A stretch of 64,000 nt of DNA from Meghimatium bilineatum (taxonomy: Eukaryota > Mollusca > Gastropoda > Stylommatophora > Philomycidae): NCBI GenBank assembly GCA_034231615.1, contig CM067306.1, positions 31,194,617-31,258,616 of the forward strand, given 5' to 3'. Positions 1 through 12,811 of this stretch are shown one piece after another. The notes beneath the pieces are model-generated. The model was not told the origin of the DNA. It ran no database searches and saw only the letters and a list, made by a program, of their open reading frames with translations. Each line of letters begins with the position of its first letter. Within the stretch, counting starts at the first letter, position 1. A program made the translations under genes and the position numbers.

Positions 1-2143
1 AGAGGATTTAGAATATTCTATAATCCGTAACACGTAGGGGTGTAAAAGGGAGATGAAAATTGATGTCCCATATACCAAACCGCACCTAGAAAGCGTGAAA
101 GGTGTTGATGGTTGTGACATATTGTCTCCAGAACTTTGTTTTCCTAATGAACTACCTGAACTCTTCTCTGTCTTGGGCGATGCAGCTTGAATTTTTCGAC
201 GATGTATTCATTCTATCTTTATGTTGATGGTTACGCCAGTTGATATCTCAGGGCAGTATTGAGATGAAGGAAAACGTGATACAAATTCAAGGAAGATATG
301 ATCAAATAAGTTGCAGAGGCGTGAGGAGTCGCAGAATTGAATGATGATCGGTTTTCAGGCTATTGCAAGTCTGGTCGCTTGATATGAAGTAATACTTTGC
401 CTCGTTAGAATGTTGGTAACTCATTCAATCCAACTGTTTCTTTGTCTTCTGTATCTTGCTGTTTCCATTTTCATGTTATATGCTCTTGCTGCTGGTCAAG
501 GGTTCTTTCTCATTAAGTGGCCGAACCATTTCAATCTCTGTTTTTCAATATATTTTGACCACGAATGTTGTTCCAGATGTTGATGAAACTTTCTCTCTTA
601 TTCTTTATTTAGTGTCCATGTCTGACAGTGAAAACATAATGTTGGGATGAATATTGAATTTTTTATGTGTCTTTTGGTTTCCTGTTTCAAAATTGGAGTA
701 AGTTCATAATCTACTTAGTTGGTTTTTTCATCAGCTGTAAAAATGTTTGTTTGTTAGTTGGTGGATTTGTCTGTCTAGTCAGACACGCCCCCTTTCAACC
801 GTGGAATGGTTTTCCTTTGGTTATATCGGGGCGTATATCGTGGCCCAATGGCCTGGGTTGTCCTGTTAGGGACTGGTGATGTGACCTGGGGTCTGGTCTG
901 CGTGTCCTTATGAAAGAAAATATTGGGGGATTGGGATGTAGTCCTAAGAAGGACTTGTTTGTTGTACTTGGTGCGTTTGGTGTTAGGCTGGTGGGTCTTG
1001 GTTCTCCTCCTGGAAATAGATGGTTGTAGATCTTTTGTTGGCATCCTAAGGTTTGGATGGCCTTGTAGACTCTGGAGGATTTTATTTTCCTTTTTTTAAA
1101 AATATTCAATAAATGTAAATTAAAAAACGACTTTACTGCTTATATACATATATAGTATTTTTCCATTAAACAATGGGTTCTTACACACTCACTCATACAT
1201 ATATACATGCACCCATATACTTTACATATGAAAAAATACACATGCATCCATATACTTTACATATCAAGAAAAACCCATGTACCTATATACTTTACATATC
1301 ATACATACCTATTCACATACATATACTTTACACATCATAATTACATATGCACCATATACTTTACTTCTTGGAGCTGACTGGCAGCAAATAGCATGTCCAT
1401 TATTTTTTTACACACATGGAATTCCCACTGACTTTCTGGCAGAAGATCATCTGCAATTTTATGTGTAATTTAGTTGAGCATTACACAAGCCAATATTTTT
1501 CCAGCTTTGGATAACAAAACTATTTCTATGTGGTTATAACAGAACTGGGGTCATTACTGAAGATGTGTCTACATTATTTACCAAATAAACCACACATTAT
1601 TTAATGAAACGAGCTTTTGCTAAAGGCGCACACAAAACCTCATCTATCGATCTGCGTGGAACGCATTGAGAGCCCCACTTTCCTGGAAAACTTTTGGGGA
1701 GCGGGGGAGTCGAGAGAGCTCTCAGTCCATTGCGCGCAGATCGAATGCTCGGTAGTAGACGCTGTTTTATTTCCGCGTAACAGAAGCTGTGTGAAATCAG
1801 CCTAATATTTAAAAGTTGGAAAGTGTTGGACACGTCTACCCGTAATTAACCCAAAACTGTTTACTTCATTTTGCTTCATACAGGTAAACTATTACGGCAT
1901 CTTTCCGATTTTTTTAGCAGTGTTCCTGAGATCCAAAGCGTGACAAAAATATTAAGTTTCTGTGCAAGCACAGCTCGTCATATCATGAAGATTTCTGCTG
2001 GGATGACAATCATTTCAGTTAAGCAAGACATAAACAACAACGCATCTCTAATAGTAAAATAAAATACATTCAGATCATTTCCTTCAATGCAAGACGTTAT
2101 ATGCCACAATACAGAGCATGATATATTCAGATTCATTGCAGAG
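1..2143. other. No gene recognised
   Basis: Only the 1.2-1.37 kb repeat is notable. The short open frames (up to 104 codons, for example around 800-1,100) show no recognisable domain and overlap one another on both strands, so I do not call them. Confidence 0.6.
1195..1370 (+). repeat. Imperfect tandem repeat around CATATACTTTACATAT
   Basis: The phrase ATATACTTTACATAT recurs at about 1,215, 1,250, 1,287, 1,321 and 1,352 with variable spacers. Confidence 0.7.
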
Positions 2144-2573
2144 ATGAACCCATATCCCGTTTTTTATTTCAATAGGAACTCATCGAATTATTCATTTCAA
2201 GATGAACCCATATCCCGCTTTTTATTTCAATAGGAACTCATCGAATTATTCATTTCAAGATGAACCCATATCCCGTTTTTTTTATTTCAATAAGAACTCA
2301 TCGAATTATTCATTTCTTCTTCTTCTTCTTCAGCGTACATTCTCAAACTCCTGCTGAATTCTCTTGTAGCAGGACATGTCCTACTAGATTTCCAGCAGAA
2401 TGTAGTCCAGAGAATGGAAATGTGTTGTGTCGCCGTTTTATTTGCGCCAATGGCCCGACACATCCGTCTTCGGTGGTGAATTATTCATTTCAAGATGAAC
2501 CCATTTCCCGTTTTTTTAATTTCAACAAGAACTCATCGAATTATTCATTTCAAGATGAACCCATATCCTAATA
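2144..2573 (+). repeat. 58-bp tandem repeat interrupted by a SINE
   Basis: Five imperfect units built on GATGAACCCATATCCCGTTT, TTTCAATAGGAACTCATCG and AATTATTCATTTCAA. A SINE-A at 2,317-2,477 splits the third unit and duplicated 14 bp of it. Confidence 0.85.
2317..2477 (-). mobile_element. SINE-A, full length, 14-bp TSD
   Basis: 161 bp, ending in (GAA)n on the minus strand. The TSD GAATTATTCATTTC lies at 2,303-2,316 and 2,478-2,491, which defines the element's borders. Core: GACGGATGTGTCGGGCCATT. Confidence 0.9.
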
Positions 2574-2699
2574 ATAGGGACTTTTTTATCAAGAAACAAC
2601 AACGGACTAGAAATAAAGATGAACCCACATACAATTCTCACTAGACGTGTCAATGCCAGTTGTGTCATCCCTACTTATTTTTGATGTATACGTGTATGT

Positions 2700-3290
2700 A
2701 ATCCTTGAGAAAGGCCTTTCGGTTTAAACACTGATTTATGTGTGTGCTTATGTGCGTTTCATGTTATTAGCGAAACTTCATTACCCCGTTTCATACTTAC
2801 CTGTTGGATTTCAGTTTTCCTCTGTATGTATTTTACATTCTTAGCTTCCTCCTATAAATGAAGATGTTCTTCAATTCACACACGTCTTGATGTGCTCATA
2901 CATCATTCTTGACAAATATTATCTACTGACATCTTTTTTAATCATTAATATGGTTCGTGTGTAGAGGTATGTGTGTATGCGTGCGTGAATAATGAATATG
3001 ACACTTGAAGAGGTTGAGCAGCTCCATAGAACCGAGAGGCTTACATAATGGAAATGAGGACATCTGTAAAGGACACGTCACATACAGGTAGATTGAAATA
3101 TATCATACTCATTTCTCAGTTTATTCATTTCTAACACACACAAATCAATGTCCATGGTGTTGTTCTTGCTTGTTTTTTTGTTGTGTATGTAGTCTTGATA
3201 AAGGTCTTTTGGTCAAAACGTCAATTTGTGTGTGTTATGTGTTTCCAGTGATTAACAATACTTCATTACCCTTTTTCAAGCTTTACCAAA
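2700..3290 (+). repeat. Dispersed repeat E, two copies
   Basis: CTTGAGAAAGGCCTTTCGG (about 2,703) and CTTGATAAAGGTCTTTTGG (about 3,193), each followed by (G)TCAAAAC-like sequence, GTGTG, and AACTTCATTACCC. Other copies lie at about 23,070 and 50,281. The stem-loop flanked by TGATGA-like and AAAAC resembles, imperfectly, a hammerhead core. Confidence 0.5.
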
Positions 3291-3480
3291 TGACCCTTTT
3301 AGTACTTAGGCTTAATGGCATATGCAAATGTTAAATGTTTGTGGTCATCAAAGAATTTACATACTTGTACAGTGTGCATAAGATGTTATGTCTTTCGATC
3401 GGTCAGAATATATTCATAGCAACTTGACAATATACACATTTAAAGTTTTGAGTAAAATCATATCTTTTTAGATAAGCTGC

Positions 3481-3641
3481 CCTGCCAAAGACGGATGTGT
3501 CAGGCCATTAACGCAAATAAAACGATGACAACGCATTTTCATTTTCTGGACTACATTCTGCTGGAAATCTAGTAGAATTTCATGGTCCTGCTAGAAGGGA
3601 GATCCAGCGGGAGTTTGAGAGTGAACGCTGAAGAAGATACC
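3481..3641 (+). mobile_element. SINE-A, full length
   Basis: 161 bp from CCTGCCAAAGACGGATG to GAACGCTGAAGAAGATAC, with flanks GATAAGCTGC (3,471-3,480) and GGTAAGCTGC (3,642-3,651). Confidence 0.88.
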
Positions 3642-3999
3642 GGTAAGCTGCGTGGTCGAAGTAAGAAAACGCCAACTCAAGTTGCATAGGAAATAGTGAA
3701 TGACCTGGTTCAAATTCCATCTACTGTCTTCTTGCTGGTGAAAGTTGGAGTCTTTTGGGTGTGAAAGAAGTCTCTGCAACCACCCTCTGCCTTTTCCAAA
3801 TTCCACATAGGTAACATAAGCTTCGCTGCTTGTAACCTTTGGGGATCAAACCAAAGATAAAAGAACATAGTCTACCAACATCGTCCTATGTTCTTTGAGC
3901 AGCGAGTCTGAGGGTGTCATGTGATGTTTTGGTCAGTTTGCAACAATTATTTAACTGCAAAATGGTTGGTGCCTAGAATATACGAATCTGTTATGTCAA

Positions 4000-4322
4000 T
4001 CGTGGCTATCTGAAACAGTGTCTCTGTCTGTCATGTTTTGTGCCTAGTTAGAAAATGAGACCTAGTCACACCTCTAGAGTTTGGGTATCTAAAACAGTGT
4101 CTCAGTCTGTCATGTTTTGTGTCTAGTTAGAAAATGAAACCTAGTCACACCTCTAGAGTTTGGGTATCTAAAACAGTGTCTCAGTCTGTCATGTTTTGTG
4201 CCTAGTTAGAAAATGAGACCTAGTCACACCTCTAGAGTTTGGGTATCTAAAACAGTGTCTCAGTCTGTCATGTTTTGTGTCTAGTTAGAAAATGAGACCT
4301 AGTCACACCTCTAGAGTTTGGG
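4000..4322 (+). repeat. 79-bp tandem repeat, four copies
   Basis: Units of 79 bp (GGGTATCTAAAACAGTGTCT ... CACACCTCTAGAGTTT), almost identical. The first begins at about 4,005. Confidence 0.92.
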
Positions 4323-4831
4323 TCAAACGGCATGAGCCCATAATCCGCTGGATCAGCAACCAACCTCTAGAGTTGATGATAGATATTGTCTTATTTTTAA
4401 GAGTTATGACTGCATGTTGGCATCAGTGCACACTGGAGAGTTCATAGGTGCTCTCAAATTCACCCGTCTCAATAAATCCATCAGAGAGAAGCGGCCGACA
4501 GTTTCAGTTCGATGCTGGTTTATCAATATCTTCATACATTTATTATGTTATTTTTACAAGCTGTTTCAACCGTTACACCAAATCTCTCACAGTCTTGACT
4601 ATGACAATGATTCATACTTTAAAAAATCTTCTGAGCAGACAAGGTCCCATAATGCATTCACTATGTCAGATCGATCCATTGATGTACCTATTGACACTGT
4701 GCCCATGCTCGCTAGTGTATCGACTCCTTTATTGGCTTAAGCTCCCGCATGCACTAATGCTTTCACAGCTGTTTCAACTAGCTCTTGTGTTATCCCTGTC
4801 ATATTTACTGGCCATATTATTCTGCGTTAAT

Positions 4832-5057
4832 TCTTAAACTCCTGCAGACCAGAATGCACTGTGTTATAGTTTACAGCTTGGCTATGTTATCTGCGCATTT
4901 CAGCATGAAACATCCAACTTCAACATGGGTATTAAGTTAATTTGGCCATATGGGATGGAACAACCAACTACATCCCTAAACCTCATTAGTCACCTCTTAT
5001 GTCATACATGACAGGTAACTCACTTTTCTTTGCTCTCTTTTCAGGCCTGACAACACA
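4832..5057 (-). mobile_element. SINE-B, diverged
   Basis: Contains AAACTCCTGCAGACCAGAAT, TTACAGCTTGGCTATG, TATGGGATGGAACAACCAAC and TTAGTCACCTCTTATG in SINE-B order. Confidence 0.75.
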
Positions 5058-5194
5058 ATGATGATTGGCCATATTGTGATATAAGCTGTGTGGTCAATAA
5101 AATGACCAACACTGATACTACCAAATGGTTTCAGGCTCTTATGCAACTTCTATACATGTTCCGTGCGTGTGTATAGAAGACACCAACATAAGGG

Positions 5195-5320
5195 ATATAT
5201 GCGTGTATATACAAATATATATACATATACACACATACATATATATATATACACACATACATATATATACACATACATATATATATATATACACATACAC
5301 ACACACATATATATACAAGC
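5195..5320 (+). repeat. TA/CA microsatellite
   Basis: Alternating ATAT and CACATA blocks, about 125 bp. The short open frames across it on both strands are artefacts. Confidence 0.92.
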
Positions 5321-5329
5321 ATAGACCCC

Positions 5330-6098
5330 CCCCCTTCTGAGTAGGAGGCTCCATCTCATAACATTACATACTGGTGAGGGTTGGATTCTTCTAGGTATGA
5401 ATAGAAACTCTGGAGGACACCCCCCTCCCCCCAAATTGCACATAGGAAACAATTGGTTTAATAGCTTGTAATGCCTAAGTACCAAAAGAAATATCTTATA
5501 GTGACAATACAAACATTACATGAATGAGCTAAAGGCAATTAAAATTGTGAAATCATTTAATACAGTAAAGTATTCCATAGAACAAGTAACAGAAGCATAG
5601 TTTCTATTTTGTGATGTTATCTGTGCTGGTACAGTCCACAGATTGATGATTTCATATAACCTGGATCATATAATTGCACTAGTACTATTTATTAGTAACC
5701 TTTTTTTGGTTAAATAAAACATATCTCTTATGTGAGGTACGCTCCTTTCAACTTCAGACGCGAGTTCAATTTGGTTATATCAGAACTTTCAACCATCAGA
5801 AATAGTGGAGTTGATAGTTCTGGTAACCCTGTTACCCTAACCTCTGGAGTAGTGATTGGTAACTTACCTACTGGAATAATATAGTAAGAAATGGGTGATA
5901 GATATATAACTTTGTTAAGTCTGTGGAGGTGAGATAAAATATGTTTAACACATCAACATATCAGTTGGTTCATTGTTGATCCAGTGGTTTGTAGGTTTCC
6001 ACCTTGTGGCTAACAACAAATGGGCAAACTGTAACAATACTACATAGTAAAAGTACATATAGAAACAAAATTTACAAAATACTATATCATACCACACA
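5330..6098. other. No gene or repeat recognised
   Basis: Unique-looking, AT-rich sequence without domain matches or long frames. Confidence 0.6.
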
Positions 6099-6690
6099 GT
6101 GTTGCCAGGCCTGAAAGCATAGCAAAGAATAGCAGCTGTTACCTGCCATGTAAACTTTTACAAACAACCTAACTCTGCCAAAGACGGATGTGTCAGGTCA
6201 TTGGCACAAATAAAACAGAGACACTGCGCATTTTCATTATCTGGACTACATCCTGCAGGCAATCTAATAAGACCATGGTCCTGCTACAAGAGAGATCCAA
6301 CGGAAGTTTGAGAATGAACGCTAAAGAAGAAACACCCTAACAATTTCTAACATTATGAATCGTTAAGTCAACTTTAGAAGACCTGCATTTTTTCAGAATG
6401 ACACTGAACTGCTAAAAGTTGATCAACTCAGCAGCAACTGGATATAGGAAACAACATGTCATTCATTTTCTAAGAGGGGAGTAAGGAGATTTTGGGGGAT
6501 GGAGTTGACTGTCCCATCCTATAGAGGATAAAAATGACCCATAGGCCATACTTAAATATTGGATGTTTCTAGCAAAAAGGTGCAGATATCACAGCTAAGC
6601 AGACAATCGTGACACAGAACAGTCAATTCTCTGGACTACGGTATATTCTGTTATTCTGTACAAGTTTGAGAATGAACATGGAAGAACAGA
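6099..6690 (+). mobile_element. SINE-B split by a younger SINE-A
   Basis: The head (GTGTTGCCAGGCCTGAAAGC, to 6,162) and the remainder (GGGGATGGAGTTGACTGTCC near 6,495, GGACTACGGTATATTCTG, to 6,690) belong to one SINE-B type sequence. A SINE-A (6,174-6,330) and about 120 bp of other DNA separate them. Confidence 0.65.
6174..6330 (+). mobile_element. SINE-A with 11-bp TSD
   Basis: 157 bp. Flanks AACAACCTAAC (6,163-6,173) and AACACCCTAAC (6,331-6,341). Confidence 0.88.
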
Positions 6691-6699
6691 ACCAAAGAA

Positions 6700-7915
6700 A
6701 AATAAGACCCATGATTCACCATTAAGATCTACTCTGACCCATGTTTCACCATTGATATCTGCTCAGATCCCATCCTTCCTCGTTAATATACATTCAGATC
6801 CCATTTTGAATCATTAATAGCTACTCAGATACAATCTTTCATTTGGGGAGAGGGGAAGACCCCGAAAAGAAAATATTTGTAACACTGTGACCTACAAGAT
6901 TAACTAAGTGTGAAAGTGCGGGTTGACCTCACTCCATTCTGCAAAAACATCACCGTTAAAGACAGATGTACGTGCTAGGCTGAATAGTACAAATATCACA
7001 ACAGTAAATTAGCAACACAATATGGTAACTGTGCAACTATCAACACAATATACTTTCAACTGTCTAAAATCACACAGAGAAATCTAAATAGATAAACTTG
7101 CATAAATACAAGTAGAAAAAACAACATAAAAATCACTTGTGAAACAACATACATTTAAGTAGTCACACAAATGATAGGGAATGTCAAGAATGTCTAGATC
7201 CGGGTAAAACTATTTTTACTGGTCCGTCAGGATGATTTAAAATACTTTACTCACTGGAAGTTGGGTTCAGAAGATATCAAATCACAAGCTATCTCAGCCA
7301 AACTGTATAATATGATACTAAACTGATAAAGAAGAAATGATTAGGTCAAACAATTGATGTTGCTAGTTTAAAACTGTTCAAAACAAAACAAACTTCTCAG
7401 ACAGTGACTACCTCCAATTTTTTGATGTTCGCTACTGGATGTGACAAAAGCTTTGACCTCAAACACAGCAAATCTTTCAATATTCAATAAAGCACTTTTT
7501 GCAATTAATCGAAAAAAACCATCTTTTTTAACCTCAAATCACAACAAAAAAGTTTTTTTGATTCTATCCCAGGTAAACATCCTGAATACTCACAAACCCA
7601 AACAAGATTGCCCACCTTTGATCCAGAGGAATATATGTAACTTATAGTAATACCTCTACACACCATTCAGTGTAGAGGGTAATATGGTATTTCTGCATTT
7701 TTCGTGGACCAACGACACACCTAATTTAGTTAAATTTTAATTTTCTGAATCAACAGTGATGCAGACAAACCCATAGGTACTCAGTCTCTTCCTGCATATG
7801 ATGAAGAGTATGCATGCTGGTGGTTCTTGTAAGTCACTGGTTACACACACCTTGAACTCAACTGCCCTATTCTGCTTGCCCAGAGGGTAATTCTTAATTC
7901 CTTAAATCGCATTTC
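6700..7915. other. No gene recognised
   Basis: Short phrases GACCCATG/GATCCCAT with CATTAATA recur loosely at 6,715-6,840 (a degenerate tandem). The rest is unremarkable A-rich DNA. Confidence 0.55.
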
Positions 7916-7919
7916 ATAT

Positions 7920-8065
7920 CTATTTTCCAGATTACAAAAAAACTGTGAAGCAAGACAAAATTGTGGACATACTGGACTGAACTGAGGTAGAAAATTTGGC
8001 CTGCAGAAGACTTGGAGCTTTGTCCTAGCAAGTGGCATGAAGATCTAGCAAGACCAAAAGAATCA
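7920..8065 (+). mobile_element. LINE family-1-like 3' fragment
   Basis: Degenerate; similar to 52,740-52,960 (GCAAGACA...ACTGAACTGAGG, GGAGCTTTGTCCTAGC, AAAAGAATC), including the A-rich GAAAACAGAAGAAAA end. Only the 3' end is recognisable. Confidence 0.55.
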
Positions 8066-8205
8066 CGAAAACAGAAGAAAATATTTCTTTCTAGTCTAGT
8101 GTCCTCATTTATAAAATATTCATGTAGAGATCTTAATATGTCATTTTTGCACATAACTAATTCTCCAAGCAGAGATGTTTCACCCAATCAGGGTTAACTC
8201 CATGA

Positions 8206-11200
8206 AGTGGAGATAGAGCTAAGTCACGTAAACAGAGGCAGGATCATAGTCCTGCCCCCCATCGAGACCAGCACCGTGCAGAGATGAAGGGGCTTAGTTC
8301 AGCCATCATGGGCTGGAAACTAAGACTAGTCGGGCAGTCCCACTCGAGCAGGACCATAGTCCTGCCCAAGTAAGCAGAGTGCTGAAGACGGAGGCATGCA
8401 GCCAAAAGGCGCACAGTAATCAGGATGCCACGCACAAAACACAATGGAAACATGTCTACATCTATAAATAGTTATGGTGCCTGCCCTGTGGCGGACGTTC
8501 AGGCAGGGACGGTGCCGGGCCCTATACAAAGAAAGGGCCCAACCTCAGTTACTGGAAGTCCTTCTCAATTGCCCAGAGGAGCCAGGAGGCAAGGGAATAG
8601 AGCTACTGGCCAAACAAACAAACGACCAATAAAAATAATGCACTGGAATGCTGAGGGTGTCAACAGTAAAAGAGATGGATACAGCAAAAAATTTGAACTT
8701 GAAAATGTCCTCAGTGAAGAACAAGTTAGTATATGCTGTATCCAAGAAACACACCTCAGCAGCGACATAGCCTTCAAAATCAGAGGCTACCAGTGCTACC
8801 GGTCTGACAGAAAGGACAGGCGAAAGGGTGGAATTCTGACACTTGTTAAAAACAATATCAGCGCATGTCAGCTGGAAGTATATATGGAAGGGGCAGAATA
8901 CCAGATGCTCCACCTAAAAACAGACAGTGCAGAATTCCATCTGCTGAACTACTACTGCCCAAATGATAAACCATTGGCACTAGACACAATTCCAGACAAA
9001 GAGAGACTTATGGTGTGTGGTGACTTCAACAGCCATTCTCAGAGCTGGCGCTACGATCATATCGACAAGAGAGGTGAGGAACTTGAGAGCTGGCAGGATG
9101 AAAATAATCTCATCCTTATTAACCAGCCAGCTGACTCGCCAACCTTCTACTCGAGAGCATGGCACACCACCTCTACACCAGACCTGGCATTCCACTCACC
9201 AGGCTTGGAATGGAACATCACACGTGTTGTTGGAAAGCAGCTTGGAGGTAGTGACCACAGACCAGTATTTCTGGAAATCCACAATGAATTTACCAAGGAC
9301 AGTAGCACGCTCACTAGGTGGAACTATAAAAGGGCAGACTGAAAAATGTACTAGCATTTAACCAGTGTTCTAGCTAAGGACATGAACTTGGACAAAGACA
9401 TCAATAGAGTAGTGAGTGAATTTAAAAGATGTATACTACATGCTGCTAGTAAAACCATACCCAGGGGGGCACGCAAAAACTACAAACCCTACTGGAATGA
9501 TGAACTGGAAAAGCTGCAAAATGAGATGGCAACATCTAGACAGCAGGCTGAGAACAGACCTAGCCAAGAACATCACAACAAATATCAGCAAACAAAGGCT
9601 AAATTTCAAAGAGCCAAGTTACAAGCCAGACGGAGCAGCTGGAAAGAAAAAACAGAGTCGCTGAACCTAGAAAGAGATACTAGGAAATTATGGAAACTTG
9701 TAAAACAACTAAATGATGAAGGTACAGGGAGAAATACCAGGATCACACTTTATAAAGATAGAAACATTGTAACAGGTAAACATGCAGCTGATTACTTTGC
9801 AGATTCCTTTGCAGAAGACAATAACGTCAAAGTCAGCCCAGACAAACAACAGGAGGTTCGAGAGAACCAGCAAAACATTGGACAAGGTGAACCTATACCT
9901 GAAGTCATGGAGGCACCAATCACAATGAGAGAACTGGAGCATGCAATATCCAAATTGAAAATGAAAAAGTCCCCTGGAGCTGATGGAGTGTCCAATGAAA
10001 TGATTAGAAACCTGGGAATTGCAGCAAGAGCAAAGCTACTGCAGATCTTTAACACAAGCTGGTCCACAGGTAATGTACCACAGGCGTGGAGAGAAGCAAT
10101 AATGATACCACTCCTCAAATCAGGAAAAGATGGCAACACAGTCTCCAACTACAGGCCCATCAGCCTCAGAAGCTGTCTATGTAAAACAATGGAACGCATT
10201 ATTAATCTTAGGATGCAGTGGTACCTTGAAAGTGAAAACCTTCTGGTATCACAGCAAGCAGGTTTCAGACAGTGCTACTCTAATGAAGATCAGGCAACCT
10301 ACCTCTCCCAAGAGATTGAGGATGCCTTCCAAGAAAAGAAACTGGTACTAGCAGCATGGATAGACCTCAGGAAAGCATTTGATAAGGTCTGGAAAGAAGG
10401 GCTCCTAAAGAAATTGCGAAATTGCAGGGTTAGCTCAAGAATGTACAAATGGGTAAAAGCATACCTGCATAATATAAGAGCCAGGGTACAATTAGATGGT
10501 CGCAAAGCAAGAAAGTTCTACTGCGTCATGGAGTCCCCCAGGGAGGAGTCCTGTCACCCACACTTTTCTTGGTTTACATGAATGACCTAGTTGCTGAACT
10601 ACCACACGGGATCAAAGTGGCAATGTATGCTGACGACCTGGTGCACGGAAGAACATGCAACAGTGGCCACTAAACAAATACAAAGAGCTATCGATGCCCT
10701 AACCTTATGGGCAAATAGATGTTGCGTCAGCATTAACACAGATAAGTGCAGCACTACACTCTTTACCCTCTCACCAAAACAAAAAGCTGGTCATATCAAG
10801 AAAGATGGAGAGCTCTTGAAAGAAGACAAACAACCCACATACCTCGGAGTTACTTTTGATGATAAGCTGACATGGAAGCAGCACATAAACAAAGCAACAA
10901 CAAAAGCCAGGAGGAAGTTAGCTATCCTGAAAAAACTAAGTGGAACCACATGGGGAGCCAGTGGAAATATACTCAGTAAAGTTTACCAGCAAGGCATAAG
11001 ACCACACCTGGAATATGGTTCAGCTGCGTGGTGTCCTGCATCAAACACCACATTACAAGATCTAGATAAAGTGCAAAACCAGGCACTTAGAATAATGTTG
11101 GGAGCAATGAAATCAATACCCATAGCAGAGATGCAGAAAATGGGAAGAATGCAAACACTTGGCGAACGCAGAGACACAAAAGTACTAATTCAAGCAGAAA

Positions 11201-12289
11201 AGTTGCAGTGTATGCCAAGTCATCCAATGAAGGAAAGATTCCAAAATCTAGCAATGGGGCGACTGAAAAGGAGCAGCTTTATCCATCAAGCTAAACGACT
11301 CCGTAGACAACTTACAGACCTACCTGAAGTTGACAGCCCTTTAAGGTCTGTACCAGAACAAACCCCGTGGAGTAAAAGCCATGGAATGCCAATATACATT
11401 CAGACCCATGTGAAAGGAATACTAAGCGAGGATGAACAGAACAGTGTGCAGCGAATGACATTCACCCTCAGTTTCCTGGATGAAGAACATCCACAAGATA
11501 TATGGGTCAGAGTGTACACAGATGGGTCAGCACAGAATGCTGTGAGGAATGGAGGTGCAGGTGTATATATAGAATATCCACACAAGCCTAGAGATACAAT
11601 CAGAACATCAACAGGGAAATTCTGCAATAATTATGATGCAGAAATCCAGGCAATTAGTGTGGCAGCTAAAAAACTGCTGAACTCCAACTCTGGCCTACAG
11701 CCTGTGGTATTCCTGACAGATGCAAGGTCAGTGCTTCAAGCTCTCCAGTCTGGAAAACTAACAGACTTAAAAAAACTACTTAGCGAATTGTCTTATCAGT
11801 ATAGGGTAACCATACAGTGGATACCCTCTCACTGTGGAATACCAGGAAATGAAAATGCAGACCAACTGGCTAAGGAAGGTGCTGCCGAAGACCAACCAGA
11901 TATACCAATCACCTACCATCAGAAAAAACAGATGATCTAGTCAATAAGAAAGCCACAAACGTCAACACAAGATGACTATCACATTATGAACAGATCAGAA
12001 CAAGTGATAATTCTACGTCTCAGAACAGGACACAACCGACTCCGCAGTCACATGTATACACAAAGTTCAAGATTGGCAACACGGCCATGTGTACAGGCAG
12101 CACAGAGTGCCAAAAATATACTTCAAGAGTGTTCTGAGCATGAAATGCTGAGGCAGACATATTGGCCAGAGGAAACAACACTGGAATCAAAGTTCTATGG
12201 GACACTGTATGAACTACAAAAGACAGTGAGTTTTATTAAGGAGACAGAATTACAGATATAGACATGTTTCAAGTGAACGAAAGAAGAAG
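8206..12289 (+). mobile_element. LINE family 1 (RNase H-bearing, I/Nimb-like), near complete but inactive
   Basis: A non-LTR retrotransposon with domains in order: apurinic-type endonuclease, reverse transcriptase, RNase H, and a Cys/His C-terminal region, ending in a (GAA)n-type tail (AAGAAGAAG at about 12,275). The 5' part (about 8,240-8,424) has two copies of a block around TAGTCCTGCCC, resembling repeated promoter units. No gag-like ORF1 is seen. RNase H plus endonuclease points to the I superfamily. The exact clade is inference. Confidence 0.85.
8425..12261 (+). pseudogene. LINE family 1 polyprotein, broken
   Basis: The endonuclease (from about 8,629: MHWNAEGVNSK, CCIQETHLS, CGDFNSHS, GGSDHRP) is followed by in-frame stops at 9,340-9,342 and 9,355-9,357. 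The reverse transcriptase (about 9,900-10,900: SPGADGVSNEM, AAWIDLRKAFDKVWKEG, HGVPQGG at 10,527, YADD at 10,626-10,637) is split by two compensating frameshifts (about 10,520 and 10,640), so YADD lies out of frame with its neighbours. RNase H (about 11,500-11,900: YTDGSAQ, DAEIQAI, HCGIPGNENADQLAKEG) ends at a stop (11,938-11,940) that is a Lys codon in the copy at 55.7 kb. The C-terminus resumes to 12,261. It cannot make a working protein. Confidence 0.88.
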
Positions 12290-12400
12290 AATAGTCCTGC
12301 CCAAGCAAGCACAGGTGCTGAAGTCAGAGATACCAGGTTGAGAGGTGCACCAGCAACCACAGTATCATGCAACACGACCAGATAACTATCTTCACAACAA
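12290..12400 (+). mobile_element. Second copy of the family-1 LINE 5' block just after its 3' tail
   Basis: The stretch ATAGTCCTGCCCAAGCAAGC at about 12,290 and the following GGTGCTGAAGTCAGAGATAC match the 5' leader at about 8,352-8,400 of the preceding LINE (AGTCCTGCCCAAGTAAGC, GTGCTGAAGACGGAGGCATG). It looks like a tandem head-to-tail LINE remnant of which only the 5' leader survives. Confidence 0.55.
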
Positions 12401-12740
12401 AAAATAACGAGCCGGCTTTTTCATTGCCGCAGACTCCCACATGTCCAGGAGTATAAATCTACAGAATTATCCACAGATAAGAATATGAAATGTACTCCAT
12501 CCACTCATCTGAGCCACCCATTATGAACCTTTCTAAGCATGGACTGAGAGTCTGACTATTACAGCTCCTATGAAATACCTAGAGATGATGTCATTACTAC
12601 CATTCCTGAAGCCTTTAATTTCTCGGATTTTCTTAAGTTGTATCATGGGTTGCCTGAAGAGTCATTAGTGATCTAAAAAATTTTCCAATTGAGTCTCAAG
12701 ATTTATCTAACTCATCCCGGAAGCCAATGCACAATCTACT

Positions 12741-12811
12741 GAGCTCCCACAGCTCAGATGTAAATACAAAACACAGCTCAGATGTAAATACAAAACACAG
12801 CTCAGATGTAA
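12741..12811 (+). repeat. 24-bp tandem repeat serving as LINE target
   Basis: Three copies of a unit built on CACAGCTCAGATGTAAATAC plus AAAA. The third is interrupted by the family-2 LINE after AGATGTAA and continues at 15,935 (AGATGTAAATACAC). Confidence 0.8.

Noticed and set aside
795-1109. 104-codon minus-strand frame near the left edge
   Set aside because: Overlaps an equally long frame on the same strand in another phase. Composition is low-complexity and no family is recognised.
5125-5512. Small frames across a TA/CA microsatellite (YIYIHTYI-like)
   Set aside because: Simple-sequence translation on both strands.
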